A stretch of DNA of 64,000 nt from Neodiprion pinetum. Lineage: Eukaryota; Arthropoda; Insecta; Hymenoptera; Diprionidae. Positions 50,601 through 62,276 of this stretch are shown here, one piece after another. Under the pieces are notes generated by a model. That model made no database searches. It saw only the letters and a program-made list of their open reading frames with translations, and was not told the DNA's origin. Each line of letters starts with the position of its first letter. Position 1 is the first letter of the stretch. Where the stretch lies: NCBI RefSeq assembly GCF_021155775.2, contig NC_060235.2, positions 31,102,607 through 31,166,606 of the forward strand, in the 5' to 3' direction. Both the position numbers and the translations under genes were made by a program.

Positions 50601-53266
50601 TCGTAGTATTATAATACATTCTGTCCCTTTGCTAATCTCCAGCTGATCTATAGCAGTCGTTCACCCCCTCGCCTTACCATACCTCTCTGTTATTACATAT
50701 GGTTTGAAGTAATGCTCGCCCAAACTGTAGTGTTATTGAGTACACTTCTTAATTTTTTACACATTCTCAGGTTGGGATCGCGTTAAACGTTGGATTCTAA
50801 CTGAATAATCACATAGGGCAATAATGGTCTGTGGCAATGGCCGAATACGTAATTACAGGTCATAAAGCACTAGTTACGGCTGTTGTTTTCTGTCTATGTA
50901 TTGGTATGCGTCGCGAACAGCATGCATTGTTGAATTTTAGTTCTGTAGTGTATCCTAGGGATGATCCACAATATAGGAAGTAGATCCAGTTTTTTGAAAT
51001 CATGGGAGTCATCGATGGCAAGTGATAATCTGCGATGACAGTCAATTGAAATCAGAATTTTCAGCGGGTTTGACGACCAATAATCGATGTTGTCACTCAT
51101 TCATCGTCCGCCCCCATGATTCAAACCTTTCCAATGCACTGTCACTCATATAAAAAGGCTATATAATATATATTAGATATTAATTATTCAAAGGTGAAAT
51201 TATTTATCTCGATTTCGTGTCACAGTTGAATTGTACACAAAGCGGGTTAGGAATTCAACGGCAAAAGGTAGAAAGCAATTCATATGAAGAACGTTCCAAA
51301 GTTTAACTACATAAATATTTTTTCTGGTTCTTTGCTACAGCTGTTAGTGCGCGTTAAAAAATACTGCAGATAATTTTATTACTGTTTACGAAATTGTATT
51401 ATTTTCTACTACTGATAGCGAGTTCACACAGCTAATCGTATGCTTAAAATTATTTCCAGATCTCACTGATGAACTACCACAAAAAAAAAAAAAAAAAACT
51501 GTCCTCTTCAGCACTCGCTACGTGTCCAAGCTTGGTAACATTTTTCCAAGTTAAACGTTTAATTTATTTCGAAACAAAGTAAAATGTTAACCCAATTATA
51601 GTTAATGGTCAAAGCTCAAGGAGCTTTAGTCAGAAGATGGATGAACGACGGAGCACGTCGTCTCTGGGTGGATACCTAGTAGGGTAATACGATCGTGTGA
51701 TGTATTCGGGATCAGGTAGGATGCAGTAAGATGATTCGAACCCCGGGCTGCATCGAGGCGCAGCAAGGTGATGAATGATGCATGGCGGGATGCGGTTCGA
51801 ATCACGTCTGCGGAATATCCTGTGCTCCTCTCCCAACGCCAAACCATACACGAACGTGTATCATTTCTATATCCCTCTATGCACGGCGGATCTCGGAGGC
51901 AAACTCTGTAAGATCCCCCATACCCAGTGCACGTCGTCGCCCCCTTGGTACATAGCGGGTTGATGATGCCCGAGGAAACGCCGAGAAAACTGAAGGATCA
52001 GTATTGAAACGGTGCTCGGAAAATTCCTCTGCCCAGATAATATGTATAAGGCATCGAAGATCATGCGCAAAAACTTCTCGAACGGAATGCGGTAAAGTGG
52101 ATCCGCGTTTCACTTGTACATATGATGCACAAAATATTACTCCGGAAAATAATATCAGTATTAGCAGGCTGATATTCTGGGTGGAATTTATCGTGCTATT
52201 TCATAATCGTTGAATCGCTTGAACTTCTCGGAAGGAGACACAGTTATTCAGAGTTATTAAATTTCCTACCGATTTATCAAAAAGCTGGACTAACGTTGAT
52301 TGTGAGTCAAATTTCTGGAATGCCAGTTGTATTGTATTTACATGGTAAGCACAGACGCATATGGTGTGCCAATGTCCGTAAAGAATTTCATACAGCTTCC
52401 GAAGAGTGTTCTAGTAACCGTACTGGGTGCGGTCATCGCCCTATTTTATGAATTTCTGACAACGAGAGAAAGGGAGAAAAATTCAATCGTGACGTGAACA
52501 CGACGCGTGCAAAATAACAATATGCGAAGATTTCCATTCGGAATCACCCCCTTACTTCGTAATAAAATCGAGCACCGCAAGCGGCTCGATGTACACGTCT
52601 CGAACGAGAAGCGGTATTGTTTTAAAAAACCTATTTACACCGGAGGTGATGCTCGAAAAATTTCCCGAGGGACTCCTAGGAAATAGATTCTTGTAGCGGG
52701 CGGAGGTAGTAGTAACCCCATTCTGCACATGTTCTATAGAATCCAGGGGCAAAGTTGGTTAGACATAACCGTTTTCCCAAGGAAATCTTATCTGCGCGGG
52801 CTTAATTAAATGGCGCGGAAACACTCTTTTAATCTAACAACTCTTAGATAGAGAGTCGACTCAACGTAGTTAGGAACAGAAGCTTACAGCGTTACGTAAC
52901 GTCACGTACTACGCGGAATAAACGCAATCGTATTCAGCGATGTGCACACTCGGTTTCATATTAGTTATTCCCTTCCAGCTCGGTTACCAAATCAAAATAT
53001 TCGTACAGCATCATCCACCGATCGATTGAAGATTGGTTCACACGATTCTCTTGATCATTATTTGTGTTATTTGGTAGCCTTTGAAGTGCTGGAAGCTAAC
53101 TCTTAATCCCGATTAAAGCTGCTTACTTTGATTTACGTAAATGAGGCAAGAAAAATAATTTGCGGCATAGGATAATGAACTTTTCACTCAATTACAGAGA
53201 TTTTAGTCGATTGATGTACTTACAATACGTATATCAGTTATCCGGGTGGTTAGTTTACAGCTATTG
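50600..53266. other. Non-coding stretch downstream of the receptor gene
   Basis: No gene is recognised. It contains a run of 18 A at 51481-51498 and two tRNA-B-box-like words (GATTCGAACC near 51733 and GGTTCGAATC near 51792) in opposite orientations, without tRNA folds. The small open frames at 51.6-52.2 kb are mutual shadows. Confidence 0.55.
51481..51498. repeat. Poly(A) run
   Basis: Eighteen consecutive A residues. There is no clear retrocopy or LINE upstream, so it is listed as a simple repeat. Confidence 0.85.
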
Positions 53267-53272
53267 TTTATT
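53267..53272 (-). terminator. Polyadenylation signal of the receptor gene
   Basis: On the minus strand AATAAA begins four bases after the TGA stop of the receptor. If used, the 3-prime UTR would be only some tens of bases long. Confidence 0.5.
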
Positions 53273-53275
53273 TGT

Positions 53276-55096
53276 TCAATTGTTTTGTACCTTGCGCAGC
53301 ATTGTGTAGAAGGAGAAACTAGCTCGGAGCACCTGGAAATTATTTTTCACCTCTGAGGTGTTGCATGCTTTGGAATAGTTTCCACCGTTGATGTTAACAT
53401 GTACTTACATTTCCCACTATGTCAAGAGATACAACGTAAAATATCGTCCGCACGCTCATCGGTTTCCTTGTACCGAGTTGAAATATCTTCATACTTGAGA
53501 AGAACTTTTCTGTAACGCTACCCCCGTGCCAGGGTAGGGTTTCGAATGCGACGCTTGGAATCAGGGCGCTCTGAATGAATTGAAATTGATAAAATAATAA
53601 CGAAATGTTGTGAGGTGTAAAAATTGAAAGCGTCCTACCGTGCGTAAAAGGCTATCGGGAATGTAAGAAGACATGAACAAGTCTCCGCAGCAAGCTACGT
53701 AGTATTCCAGTAGGCTGAGAAATCTCATATCGGTTGGGCTGAAGTCCGCACTTACAGTCAGCTGAATGCATGAGAACACCGAGTTCAATTGACAATTTCG
53801 TCGAGCATGGTCATCAATTAAAAAACAGTAGTGCTCTTACCTTACTCAGACTGTATATGACAAAGCATATTATCAATGTGACGAGAAAAAATCTAAGGAG
53901 TAGAACGGTGCCAAAATAATTCTGCAAGGCGTCTTTTAGTCTCAAAATACTTTGATGGTGAACAATACAATCTTGTAACGCAGCCTCAAGTTCTTCCTCG
54001 TAAACTCGTTCTTCAAAGGGCGAGAGAACTTTCTCACACCGTCGTTTCTCAAAGGCTTTGAAGAACCTGGCGTGCAAATTGGTTACAACATGACTTATAT
54101 GAAAATGGATAAAAGTAACCAGGCTTTTACCTGTATAACTTCATCAAACTTGATAAGATTCACCCGTCAGTTGATACGATCATTCGTACTCACCGTTTAA
54201 ACTCTTCTGTACAACACTGACATTTATCAGAAATTTTCGTTCCGTTATTTCCTGCATCCGAGGTGTAACCCTTCGAGGTAGTTTGGATAGGTGTCTTCTC
54301 GTGCCCATCCTGAACTCTCATTTTCGTTTTCAGAACAGCAAGAGGACCCACGTGCTCCAGTGAACATAAAAGCATGTCAAATTGAGCTTTGACTAACGCT
54401 ACGACGCTAAAATAGAAAATACCAAAACATCCACTCAGTGAACCGATCCAAAACTGCCCTGCAAACTGCAGGATCATGTTGATTTCGTAGTAAGGACTAA
54501 TTTTGAGATTCACTGGCGCCCAAACAGGAACCGAATCCTCTTCTCGGACTATCGCCGCACCGAAAAAACCGGTCGAACATAGGATCAATATCGTCATCCA
54601 CGTAATAACGACTCGCTTGTTCTTCATCTCTGGTTCTTCCATCGTGAAATGACCTTTGAAACATGATATTCGTGAGTATCACTCATAATTAACTACACAT
54701 GGATTGAGATTGAAGGCTCAAAATATTACAAAGTTTAAGCTCACCTGTATTCGAGGCATATCTGAAGGTGTTCCGAATTTGTGCGATCAAACGATGTCTA
54801 GCTTTGCTTTTAATCCCGCAGTAAACGACGTGCATTATTCCCTGGCAGTATATAAGTAGTTGCAGCACATTTATACTCGAGTTCAGTAAGTCAAATTTGT
54901 TGACAATTTTCATATGAGTATAACATCCGATTATCAGAACAGTGTAAACGCCGTTGATGCAAAAGGCGCGAAGAATAAAAAGCACGTTTACAACCGGGTG
55001 ACTAAATTGTGGCCAACTCAAACCTAACCATGTGCACAAGCTTAAATGCAACTTCAAATAACTCCGGGATACCGTCTTATCTCTTGATTCTGCCAT
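53276..55096 (-). CDS. Odorant receptor (insect 7tm_6 family), six exons
   Basis: Predicted insect odorant receptor, a seven-helix ligand-gated channel subunit that works with the co-receptor Orco in sensory-neuron membranes. Exons (minus strand): 55096-54745, 54653-54194, 54093-53841, 53761-53639, 53570-53409 and 53332-53276. All five introns (91, 100, 79, 68 and 76 bp) are GT-AG and the joined frame is open for 468 residues. Visible family marks are a CTWLGLSWP motif near residue 21, helices near 36-58, 72-93, 131-152, 183-206, 332-352, 370-390 and 425-447, and the typical C-terminal end (KFFSSMKIFQLGTRKP, then a last short exon VLRASFSFYTMLRKVQNN). The usual length is about 380-420; the surplus is a hydrophilic, S/T/N-rich loop at about 225-270 between helices 4 and 5. 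The start at 55096 is preferred because it precedes the conserved region by the usual distance; an in-frame upstream ATG at 55276 would add 60 residues. No damage is seen, so it is probably functional. No second receptor is seen nearby. Confidence 0.9.
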
Positions 55097-55276
55097 CACT
55101 ACATTAAACTTCTGTGAAGTCTGAACAACTGTCATACAAACGCCGTTGAGTTGTGTGTTCTCTGAGAAGGTCAAATGTGGACTGAGGTTATTAGAATAGT
55201 ACATTGCTAGCAAAATGGAATCGCGCTGTAACACAGAATTCCCTAAATTACGACAAATAATTATGGTCAAAGGCAT

Positions 55277-58200
55277 GGGTTGTCCCTCTAGTGAAATTAC
55301 GCATGCGAAGACCGTGTCATTATGTAAATGAACCCGAAGCGAACCGAACTAATTCGTGAGGGTGATGTGTTATTACAGTCATACCCGTAAGCTCACCGAT
55401 TAATCGATAATAGCTGGTTTGTAGTTTTGTGAAGTAAGTACAAATCATGCTTGATCACTAGGCAAGAACTCGCGATCAATTCGAACCATTGCATTTTTTC
55501 GACGAGATGCTACATTCCATACAACCATTCTTCATTTCAAGACACCGAATGAACTAAGATTGCGTCATTACTTGTTCACAATTATTCGAGCTTTTCTCTT
55601 TCAATATTTCAACACAGCGTGGAGAGTTTTTATATTGAATGGAAACGAATCAAATAAATTTACCAAATGAAAATCTAGTGTTTACCCTGATGTTTTGTCA
55701 CAGCTAGTACCCTCAAAGATGAGAATGAGAGACGGCGAGAAGAATAGCCGTAGGCTGAAATGATGCAGGAGAAAAATGATGTAGCATATCGATACCACCG
55801 CGTTATACGTTATTTCACGGTTATATACCTGTATATAACCGAGGCAGCTTACTTTTTTGACGTTATTCTTCCTCTCTTTTTTGTGAACGCTTCGAGCGAA
55901 AATGCTGCCACCTACGGTATGGAGTACCCCCTAAAAGCTTGACGCTTGAACCCATTCAAAGTACCGCTCAGACGGAACACGCGTACATGCGGTGAATTCA
56001 CACTAACGCACACGTATGCTAAGCTCTTAGCGAGGTACGAGCCATACGTGACACGGAGTATTAACACAGAGCCAGACGTTTTTGACCTTTACCCTACGAA
56101 TGGGGTATTTCCACGTTTTGGCTTTAATTCGTGTTGCGTACGAAATCCCAGGATTTTTTAATGGATCAACTCGTGGCTGGCAGAGGGTCGTCCTTGGTAC
56201 GTTGGTGTCGGTGTAATTACCATCCCCTTCCTACATTTACCTGCATACTGCATTACTTCAAATACCCGATATCATTATGTCGAATATGATTATTCTAAAG
56301 TAGAATTACCGATCCCCAGACCCGCGACTGTATTCACAAAAAACATTTGCACTTGGTCATTGAGTGGGTTATGACTTAACGATTATGTGATTGCTTTTCT
56401 GAAGTATAAGTTTTAAGACTTGTAATGAAATCACGTACATGAGAAGAAAATAGACCGGTTGAACGAAGTCTTTCAAACCAGATGTCGAACTACGAGTTTC
56501 TGATATTACTTTGATTGGAACAACAATTTCCAGACGGTCGATTCAATATAATAGGTCAGGTTTGAATAACAAGTTCACTCATAGATTATACGGTGAAAAA
56601 AATGTCTCGTCATAGCGTCAACTTTTACAGACAAAAACGTTGATACAATTAAATTTTCTAGACGTTCAACTCAATATTCGTGTATTAATCATTATTTCTA
56701 CAAACACGACTACATCCGATGTCATGTTGCCTTATTTGGTGGATGGAGAAAGTATTTTTCATTACCAACTCCTTCAGGGTACTATAAACGTTGCAGTAAA
56801 GGTTTTTTAAGTAAAGAAGCGCATTATTCGAGAGATTCAATTAGTTATCTCAATGTAAAACCTTATGGTCAGATTAAAATGTATGTTATGCTTTTGGTGT
56901 GAAATTTTATTTTTCAGTCGCAAGAACTTTCACCCTATCTAAATCTAAGAAAATAAAAATAAACACTTCCTTGTCCATTATATCCTAGTTTTTTCAATAA
57001 CTGCGGTTTTCTTCAAATTTACAGCTGCTGTGTTGATAAATATAATTAGTAATTCAGGTGAATCGGTTTGGCGATGAACCACCCGACAATAATGTTGGAA
57101 TTTCTTTGGGCGTGTTTCGGTTTAAACGAACAATGAGCGAAAGTTAAACAATTTTATCAGGGTAATTTCAGTTCTTTGAGAACCTGCAGGACTTACAAGC
57201 TTCAAAGAAAAAGTTTAAAACTTTTGTAGTAAATGGCATCGAGTTAATTTCCTTCCCTTTATAATTAGAGGAAATTCGCATCCGGGTGTCGGGGGTGAGT
57301 TCCGTGGAACAGTTGGGGTGAAAAGACGACGCCGAGTAAGAGCCTTTTTAATAAAGCAGCTCCTTTACTCGTTTGTTAAACATCCGTTTCCTCTCTCGAC
57401 ACGTTACGAAGAGGCAAATTGCAGCCACAGCTCGAGGCGCTTGATTCTTACAAAACGTATTGTACGCACATACCGAAGGCCAAAAAATACTGTCGATTCT
57501 TATCTACCCCGATTCAAGACGGCACGGCAGCATGTACGTAGAGAATTAGACTTGACGATTTTTTTTTACGGCAAACTGGTAACGGACATTGGTGTACATG
57601 AGATAGGAAGAAACAATTACAGTGCGGTAGGCGGTGAGCGTTAATCTTCGACAAGCATCGTTCATCTGCTTAATCCATGCCATTAAAAAAGACGTAGTCC
57701 AGCATAAAATTGGCCGTACTTTTAAACCATTTAGCACCTGATGCATGGGTTCAGCGAACGATTAGCTCACCCATACGTTTCGGAACAATCCGTACCACCG
57801 GCGCAGTCTCTAACACCATTTTCTAGTTGAGCCAGCCGTTCGACGATCACCGTTCAATGCCTGGCTCACTCGAAACTTTGCCAACGCGCGCAAATTCTTC
57901 TTCTCTAAATCCGAATGCTCGTAAGCTCGTGAGCCCGGAATGAAGGGACTTTTAGAGTGGAACATTTTTTTCAAATCATTCTTAATTCTCTTCATCCATG
58001 CTGGATCGAAATCATCTTATTACTGTCTATAATGTTTAACAAATGTACATTATGAAATGTAGGATGAAACATATTATTAATGAAAGACCATCAGAGGTTT
58101 GTAAACTAAGAAGAAAAAAGGAACAACCACCTTTGTGGACCTCTACTTAAAACAAGTCTAAAATTCTAATTAAGCTCCCGTAGAAATAATAGAAATGAAT

Positions 58201-59039
58201 CCAGACTGTGGACCCATTCCAAAAGCCACACAAAAGTTTTCATGTAAAAACAACGCGAAACTTTCAAAAGAACCGAATGTTCGCGGTCAATGAGTTGGGG
58301 ATCGACCGATGAAGTTTGTAAAGCAAAACGAGGGTCGGTGAATTGAAATGGTCGCAAAAGTTGGGGGCAGAACTGAACGAGATGGACATATAGGGTCTCG
58401 TTCCACTCGACAAGCAGCCTGCTCTGCCTGCGAGGTCCGGAGTTTGATTTTTTTCTTTTTTCACATGCTCGTTGCCCGTTAGCTTGCATGGTACACAATA
58501 GTTTGGAGTTGGAGCTAAACCCAGAAATCAGATTTCTTCCTCTCGCAATTCTGGGTTCAAACTTTTTTACCAATATTGGATAGCTTTTTTGCAAGCTAGA
58601 ATCGTAAATACAGGTATCACTAGTTATTGTACATAATTACAATTACTTTTGACCAAAAGCGAATATTGCGGAACTTTCGATCATCCTCAGTAGAAAATAT
58701 GTCCAACTTGAAAATCGCTACATTGTACAATAGCAGAACGGGAAACAAAGTGTTGCTGAGATAAACTTTGACCGGTCGTTGCAAAAAAAAAAATATATAT
58801 ATATATATTTATCGAATGATAGTATAAATAACGCTGTAGGTGAATTAGATAAAGGAAATATGAGACGATCTGACAGTTAAAAAACAGAATTCTATATTCG
58901 GTAGTTCAGATACAAGTCTGGTACGTATCATGGACATATCATAGGTGCGTGATCCTCAGTCACAAATCTCAAATGACTTGATGCTTATTGACAGTATGGG
59001 ATGTAATGTTTTCATTGATGAAATGAAGAGGACGAACGG
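55277..59039. other. Non-coding stretch between receptor and peptide genes
   Basis: Upstream region of the receptor followed by intergenic DNA. No exon or RNA gene is recognised. The open frame at 58166-58594 (minus, 142 codons) resembles no family. A (TA)n run preceded by A-rich sequence lies at 58783-58809. Confidence 0.55.
58783..58809. repeat. A-run plus (TA)n microsatellite
   Basis: About eleven A followed by about eight TA/AT dinucleotides. Confidence 0.85.
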
Positions 59040-59435
59040 CTAAATAATTGACTGAGTGTCTTCGTGCACGAAAATAGTTGAAGAGACGTCTTCGTACCCG
59101 AGGTCATCCTCAATTCCAAATTGAACAGCAGTGATGTCATTGACGGCAAGTCCCGGTTCAGGATCGAAGTACGCAGTTTCGTGGGATGGAACACTCTGAT
59201 ATTCGTCATCATTGATGATACGCGAGTCAATATCGAAACCAATCGATTTATTCGTTACGAGGTCTCTGTTTGAGTTTGGCTTTGTTACTTCACCCTCAAC
59301 GTCGACCTTTTCATCAGAATGTCTGAAACCTTTGAAATTGCTCCGTGAGGTATCAGGGACTGTCAAGCCTACCGTCAAAGCAGCCTCACACAGAAGAGCT
59401 GCCGTAAATATGGCAAGTGTCACTTTAACGTTCAT
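59040..59435 (-). CDS. Small secreted acidic peptide precursor, unknown function
   Basis: Single-exon frame of 131 residues. Residues 1-22 form a clear signal peptide: basic MNVK start, a hydrophobic core of A, L, I and F, and a likely cut near residue 22. The mature part is about 110 residues, has no cysteine, is strongly acidic (many D and E, for example GIEDDLGYEDVSS and YFDPEPG) and shows no domain I recognise. The leader and start context (CAAGATGAAC) match those of the peptide gene at 61973-62212, so the two look like paralogues by origin of the 5-prime part. An initiator-like TCAGTA lies 64 bp upstream of the ATG and a GATAAAA word about 40 bp before that. It might be a secreted effector, a propeptide cut by proteases, or a venom- or hemolymph-type peptide; none of these can be shown. 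I find no splice evidence for further exons. Confidence 0.6.
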   Translation of the reverse strand: MNVKVTLAIFTAALLCEAALTVGLTVPDTSRSNFKGFRHSDEKVDVEGEVTKPNSNRDLVTNKSIGFDIDSRIINDDEYQSVPSHETAYFDPEPGLAVNDITAVQFGIEDDLGYEDVSSTIFVHEDTQSII

Positions 59436-59495
59436 CTTGAAGTTGCGATTGTCCTTTGACTTGAATATCTACGCTTCGTGAGGATACTGAAGCCG

Positions 59496-59501
59496 TACTG
59501 A
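59496..59501 (-). promoter_or_regulatory. Initiator-like TCAGTA of the acidic peptide gene
   Basis: The motif CCTCAGTACGG on the minus strand fits the arthropod initiator TCAGT. Start at its A (59499) would give a 64-base 5-prime UTR, close to the 68 bases inferred for the sister gene. A GATAAAA word at 59537-59543 may act as a GATA site or a weak, slightly distant TATA box. Confidence 0.35.
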
Positions 59502-59544
59502 GGCTACAACACTTATTGATAGAACTCACGCCTCTGTTTTATCT

Positions 59545-61769
59545 GATAATGGCGCGACAAGAACTCTCGATCATGGGTCACAAATGTCGTAAAACAATTA
59601 TGATGATTTGTAAGCTGGTGAGCTGCTCACACTTACACTTGCAGGTGATAAAATATTTTGGAGTAGAAAAGTTTTTTGGTATCTATTCACGTTATTTGCT
59701 TTTGCGATTTGCTCAATCTACGCGAGATTCAGTTGTCAAATATCTAGTAATAGCCCAAGCTCAAATAAGGCTTAAATGGCAATTACAGCTGTATAGATAA
59801 CAATATTCAACTATTATTCCAAGTTAAAAATAATAAATTTCATGAGCACGTCGTTATAACAATCGTCACGTAAAATTTACAACAATATGCAGCAAACAAA
59901 CTGATTTCAATATCATATTATCGTTTGTTGCCGTTGGCACGAAAAAATTATTACCACACGACCGCGTTTTTACAATTGTAATCGTACAATTATGGAAATT
60001 TGTGATATGAATTACCAACCAATTATTAGCAGTATTCTCATCATTGCTTCATAGTCTGGTTTTCTGTTATTTTTATTTTTAATTTTAATTTTCAATGCAC
60101 GAAAGGGAACTCTATTGTAGTTTCTCTCTGTATTGGAACATATTTGTGTACGTGTATAAAATTGAGTAGGTTCGGATAACCAGCCGCAAGCAACGTTAAC
60201 TCTGAATACTAAACAATGTATATTACTCCATGGATTGAATTGGAGAAAGTAAATATTGATCGAAAATATATTCAGCGGTGAGCTAGGCTAATTAAAACTT
60301 TGCGATCGAGCAATTAAGAATTGAAGTTGCGTTTTTCACGCAGCAGAAAATTAATTCGGAAAGTGTCATTCTGTAGTGTTGACAGCGACACTTTGACCCT
60401 AATAAAAAATACAGTTGTAGTCGCGGGCAAAGTTGGTACGAAGACGGAATCTCGGCCTAATCCAGGCTCTGTTACAAAAAGAGCTCCTGGCCTGATTTGG
60501 TTGAGTGAATATTTCTCGGCGTTTATGTCCGGTTAAAGTCAAGCCGCATGTCGGAGAGAACGAAGGCACAAGCAATAAACTACGGGAGGTTCAAAATAAA
60601 TGACGGTTGCGGGTAAATCCTGGCTTCGAACCCGCCGAGGCCAGATTGATAGCCAGTAGTTTTTTGGGTAGCCTTCTATCACCCTCTCGTTACAGGGTGG
60701 TTGGCAGATCACCCCGTCCAAACCTTATTCTGTCATTCCTAAAACCTTTACATATTAGTCCGAGGCTCACTCTTGAATTTCCGAGCAGGCCGCTAATCAC
60801 GTGGCTGGATGTTTCCTCATTTTTCCCTGCTAGCTGGACGAAGCTGTATCACTAATTTCACAACAACGGACATCGTCGCTCTGTCTTCCAGTCGCAAAGT
60901 GATAAGCCTTGCAGGATCCATCTCAATTCTGATAATTCGATTACTCATAGTATGAGTTAAAGGTTGCGAGTAGTTCGGGGTCCTCGTTTGCTACTACATT
61001 TCTCGTTTTCGCAGACAAACATCGTGCCAATTTCATTCCGAAATTTCAAGGGGCTGCTTATCACATTTATACGTGTAATAATTTATCTCGTTTCATGCGT
61101 TAAAGTTCGTTTGCAATTAATACTCGACTGGGGTTCTTGTATGCCTGTCAGAGAAATACTATTCTAAACGTGATACACCGTTCGAAATGCAGATTTGAAT
61201 AAAACAGTATGACACGATACTGGCGCAAGATATTTAAATTCTAGTAGATTTACGAAGCGAGGTATTTAAATGATGGTGTATAAGAGGTGGGCAGCGGTAT
61301 TATGATCCAAAAAATGATAGGTATAGCAGAGTGAGGGAACAGACTGTAAATTGTCACAAACAAGAATCCTATTTCGTTGCTGACAAGATTAAGGATACTC
61401 CCGGATATCATCCTCGTGGCGAAGCGAGAGTTTCACGGAACCTAATGTTTGGATATCGTTCCCCCTGCCAAAATTTATCGCTCAATATTTCCACGCAGTC
61501 AGCAGTCTTCTAAGATATCAAATAATTCGGTAACTTTTACCCGAGGTGAATGTGCCAGACTTTAGTATTTGTGTTTGCACGCCAATATTTGAGGATAAGT
61601 ACGACAGAAGAATTTGTGAGGTCGAACGAAGTCCGTTACTAAAGTTGCTTAATTATTCGGTTGTATGTTAAATGCATTCATTCGAATTTCAGTTGCAATC
61701 CTAGATATTTCACAGCTTCATAAGCACTTAATTTTGTAAATTTGATCGCATCAAGCCTTTGATAATTAT
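59545..61769. other. Non-coding stretch between the two peptide genes
   Basis: No gene is recognised. A B-box-like word GGTTCGAAGCC on the minus strand (about 60625-60640) lies in a stretch (60590-60760) that could be a tRNA-derived SINE fragment, but no A box at usable spacing, cloverleaf or A-rich tail is evident. Confidence 0.5.
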
Positions 61770-61775
61770 TTTATT
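61770..61775 (-). terminator. Candidate polyadenylation signal of the cationic peptide gene
   Basis: AATAAA on the minus strand about 200 bases after the stop. It is the first canonical hexamer downstream. Confidence 0.4.
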
Positions 61776-61972
61776 CTACACTTGTAGAAATGAAACAAAG
61801 AATCAAGGGCTAAAAATAAACAATGAGTCATTGTTCAAATAAAATTTTTAATAGTATCGAGTATACGCATTTTGAGTCACAGTTCAGGTTTACGATGTTC
61901 TTCAACGTTCTTTTAAAAATCAGTCTACCATGGTGCGGGAATATTTAGCTCGTTCGCTTCGTCAGGTACCGG

Positions 61973-62212
61973 TCAGTTCAAAAGCACGGCTGGTTCATTA
62001 TTTTGCCACAAATCATCTTCGGTAATGGATCTCTTCAAGAGTTTCGAACCAAGGTAAGCCGTCACTAGCCCATCTTCAAGAGCTTTCTGTCCAACCTTTT
62101 CCGCAGCTTTGCCCACACGTTTCAAGGTATCTCTGAACTTGTTACCTTCCGTTGAAGTCGTCAAAAACAGCAAAGCCACAACACAAATAGCAAATGTTAT
62201 TTTAGAGTTCAT
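61973..62212 (-). CDS. Cecropin-like cationic amphipathic peptide precursor
   Basis: Single-exon frame of 79 residues with three parts. Residues 1-23 are a signal peptide (MNSK start, core AICVVALLFL, likely cut after STEG). Residues 24-59 (NKFRDTLKRVG...) are lysine-rich, free of cysteine and proline, net about +4, with charged and hydrophobic residues spaced as in an amphipathic helix. They include the stretch KAAEKVGQKALEDGL, whose EKVGQ followed by a D-G-hydrophobic step resembles the cecropin core. A KR dibasic site (60-61 region, LLKRSITEDD) then precedes an acidic tail of about 18 residues, as in antimicrobial peptide precursors that carry a neutralising propeptide. Glycine rather than arginine amidation at the end cannot be judged. 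The upstream region has a GATA plus kappaB-like pair, a TATA box and an initiator. Likely role: inducible antimicrobial peptide secreted to hemolymph, acting on microbial membranes. A venom or gland peptide is the main alternative. Confidence 0.7.
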   Translation of the reverse strand: MNSKITFAICVVALLFLTTSTEGNKFRDTLKRVGKAAEKVGQKALEDGLVTAYLGSKLLKRSITEDDLWQNNEPAVLLN

Positions 62213-62276
62213 CTTGTGTTCGCAATGTAATCGCTGTTTCGTATATCGCGACTGCTGCGTAAGGAGTCAAGAGGCC

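Noticed and set aside
51720..51805. tRNA pair suggested by GATTCGAACC and GGTTCGAATC
   Set aside because: The arms around these words do not pair and no acceptor stem can be drawn.
54497..54682. YVDDD-like motif in a minus frame, reminiscent of a reverse transcriptase active site
   Set aside because: It is a shifted-frame shadow of receptor exon 2.
55097..55276. Upstream in-frame extension of the receptor start (to an ATG at 55276)
   Set aside because: The extra 60 residues precede the normal receptor N-terminus and do not look like family sequence.
58166..58594. 142-codon minus frame
   Set aside because: No domain, signal peptide or conserved motif; overlaps another open frame.
60590..60760. 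tRNA gene or tRNA-derived SINE (B-box word GGTTCGAAGCC on the minus strand)
   Set aside because: No cloverleaf, no A box at a workable distance and no A-rich or simple-repeat tail. A SINE fragment remains possible.
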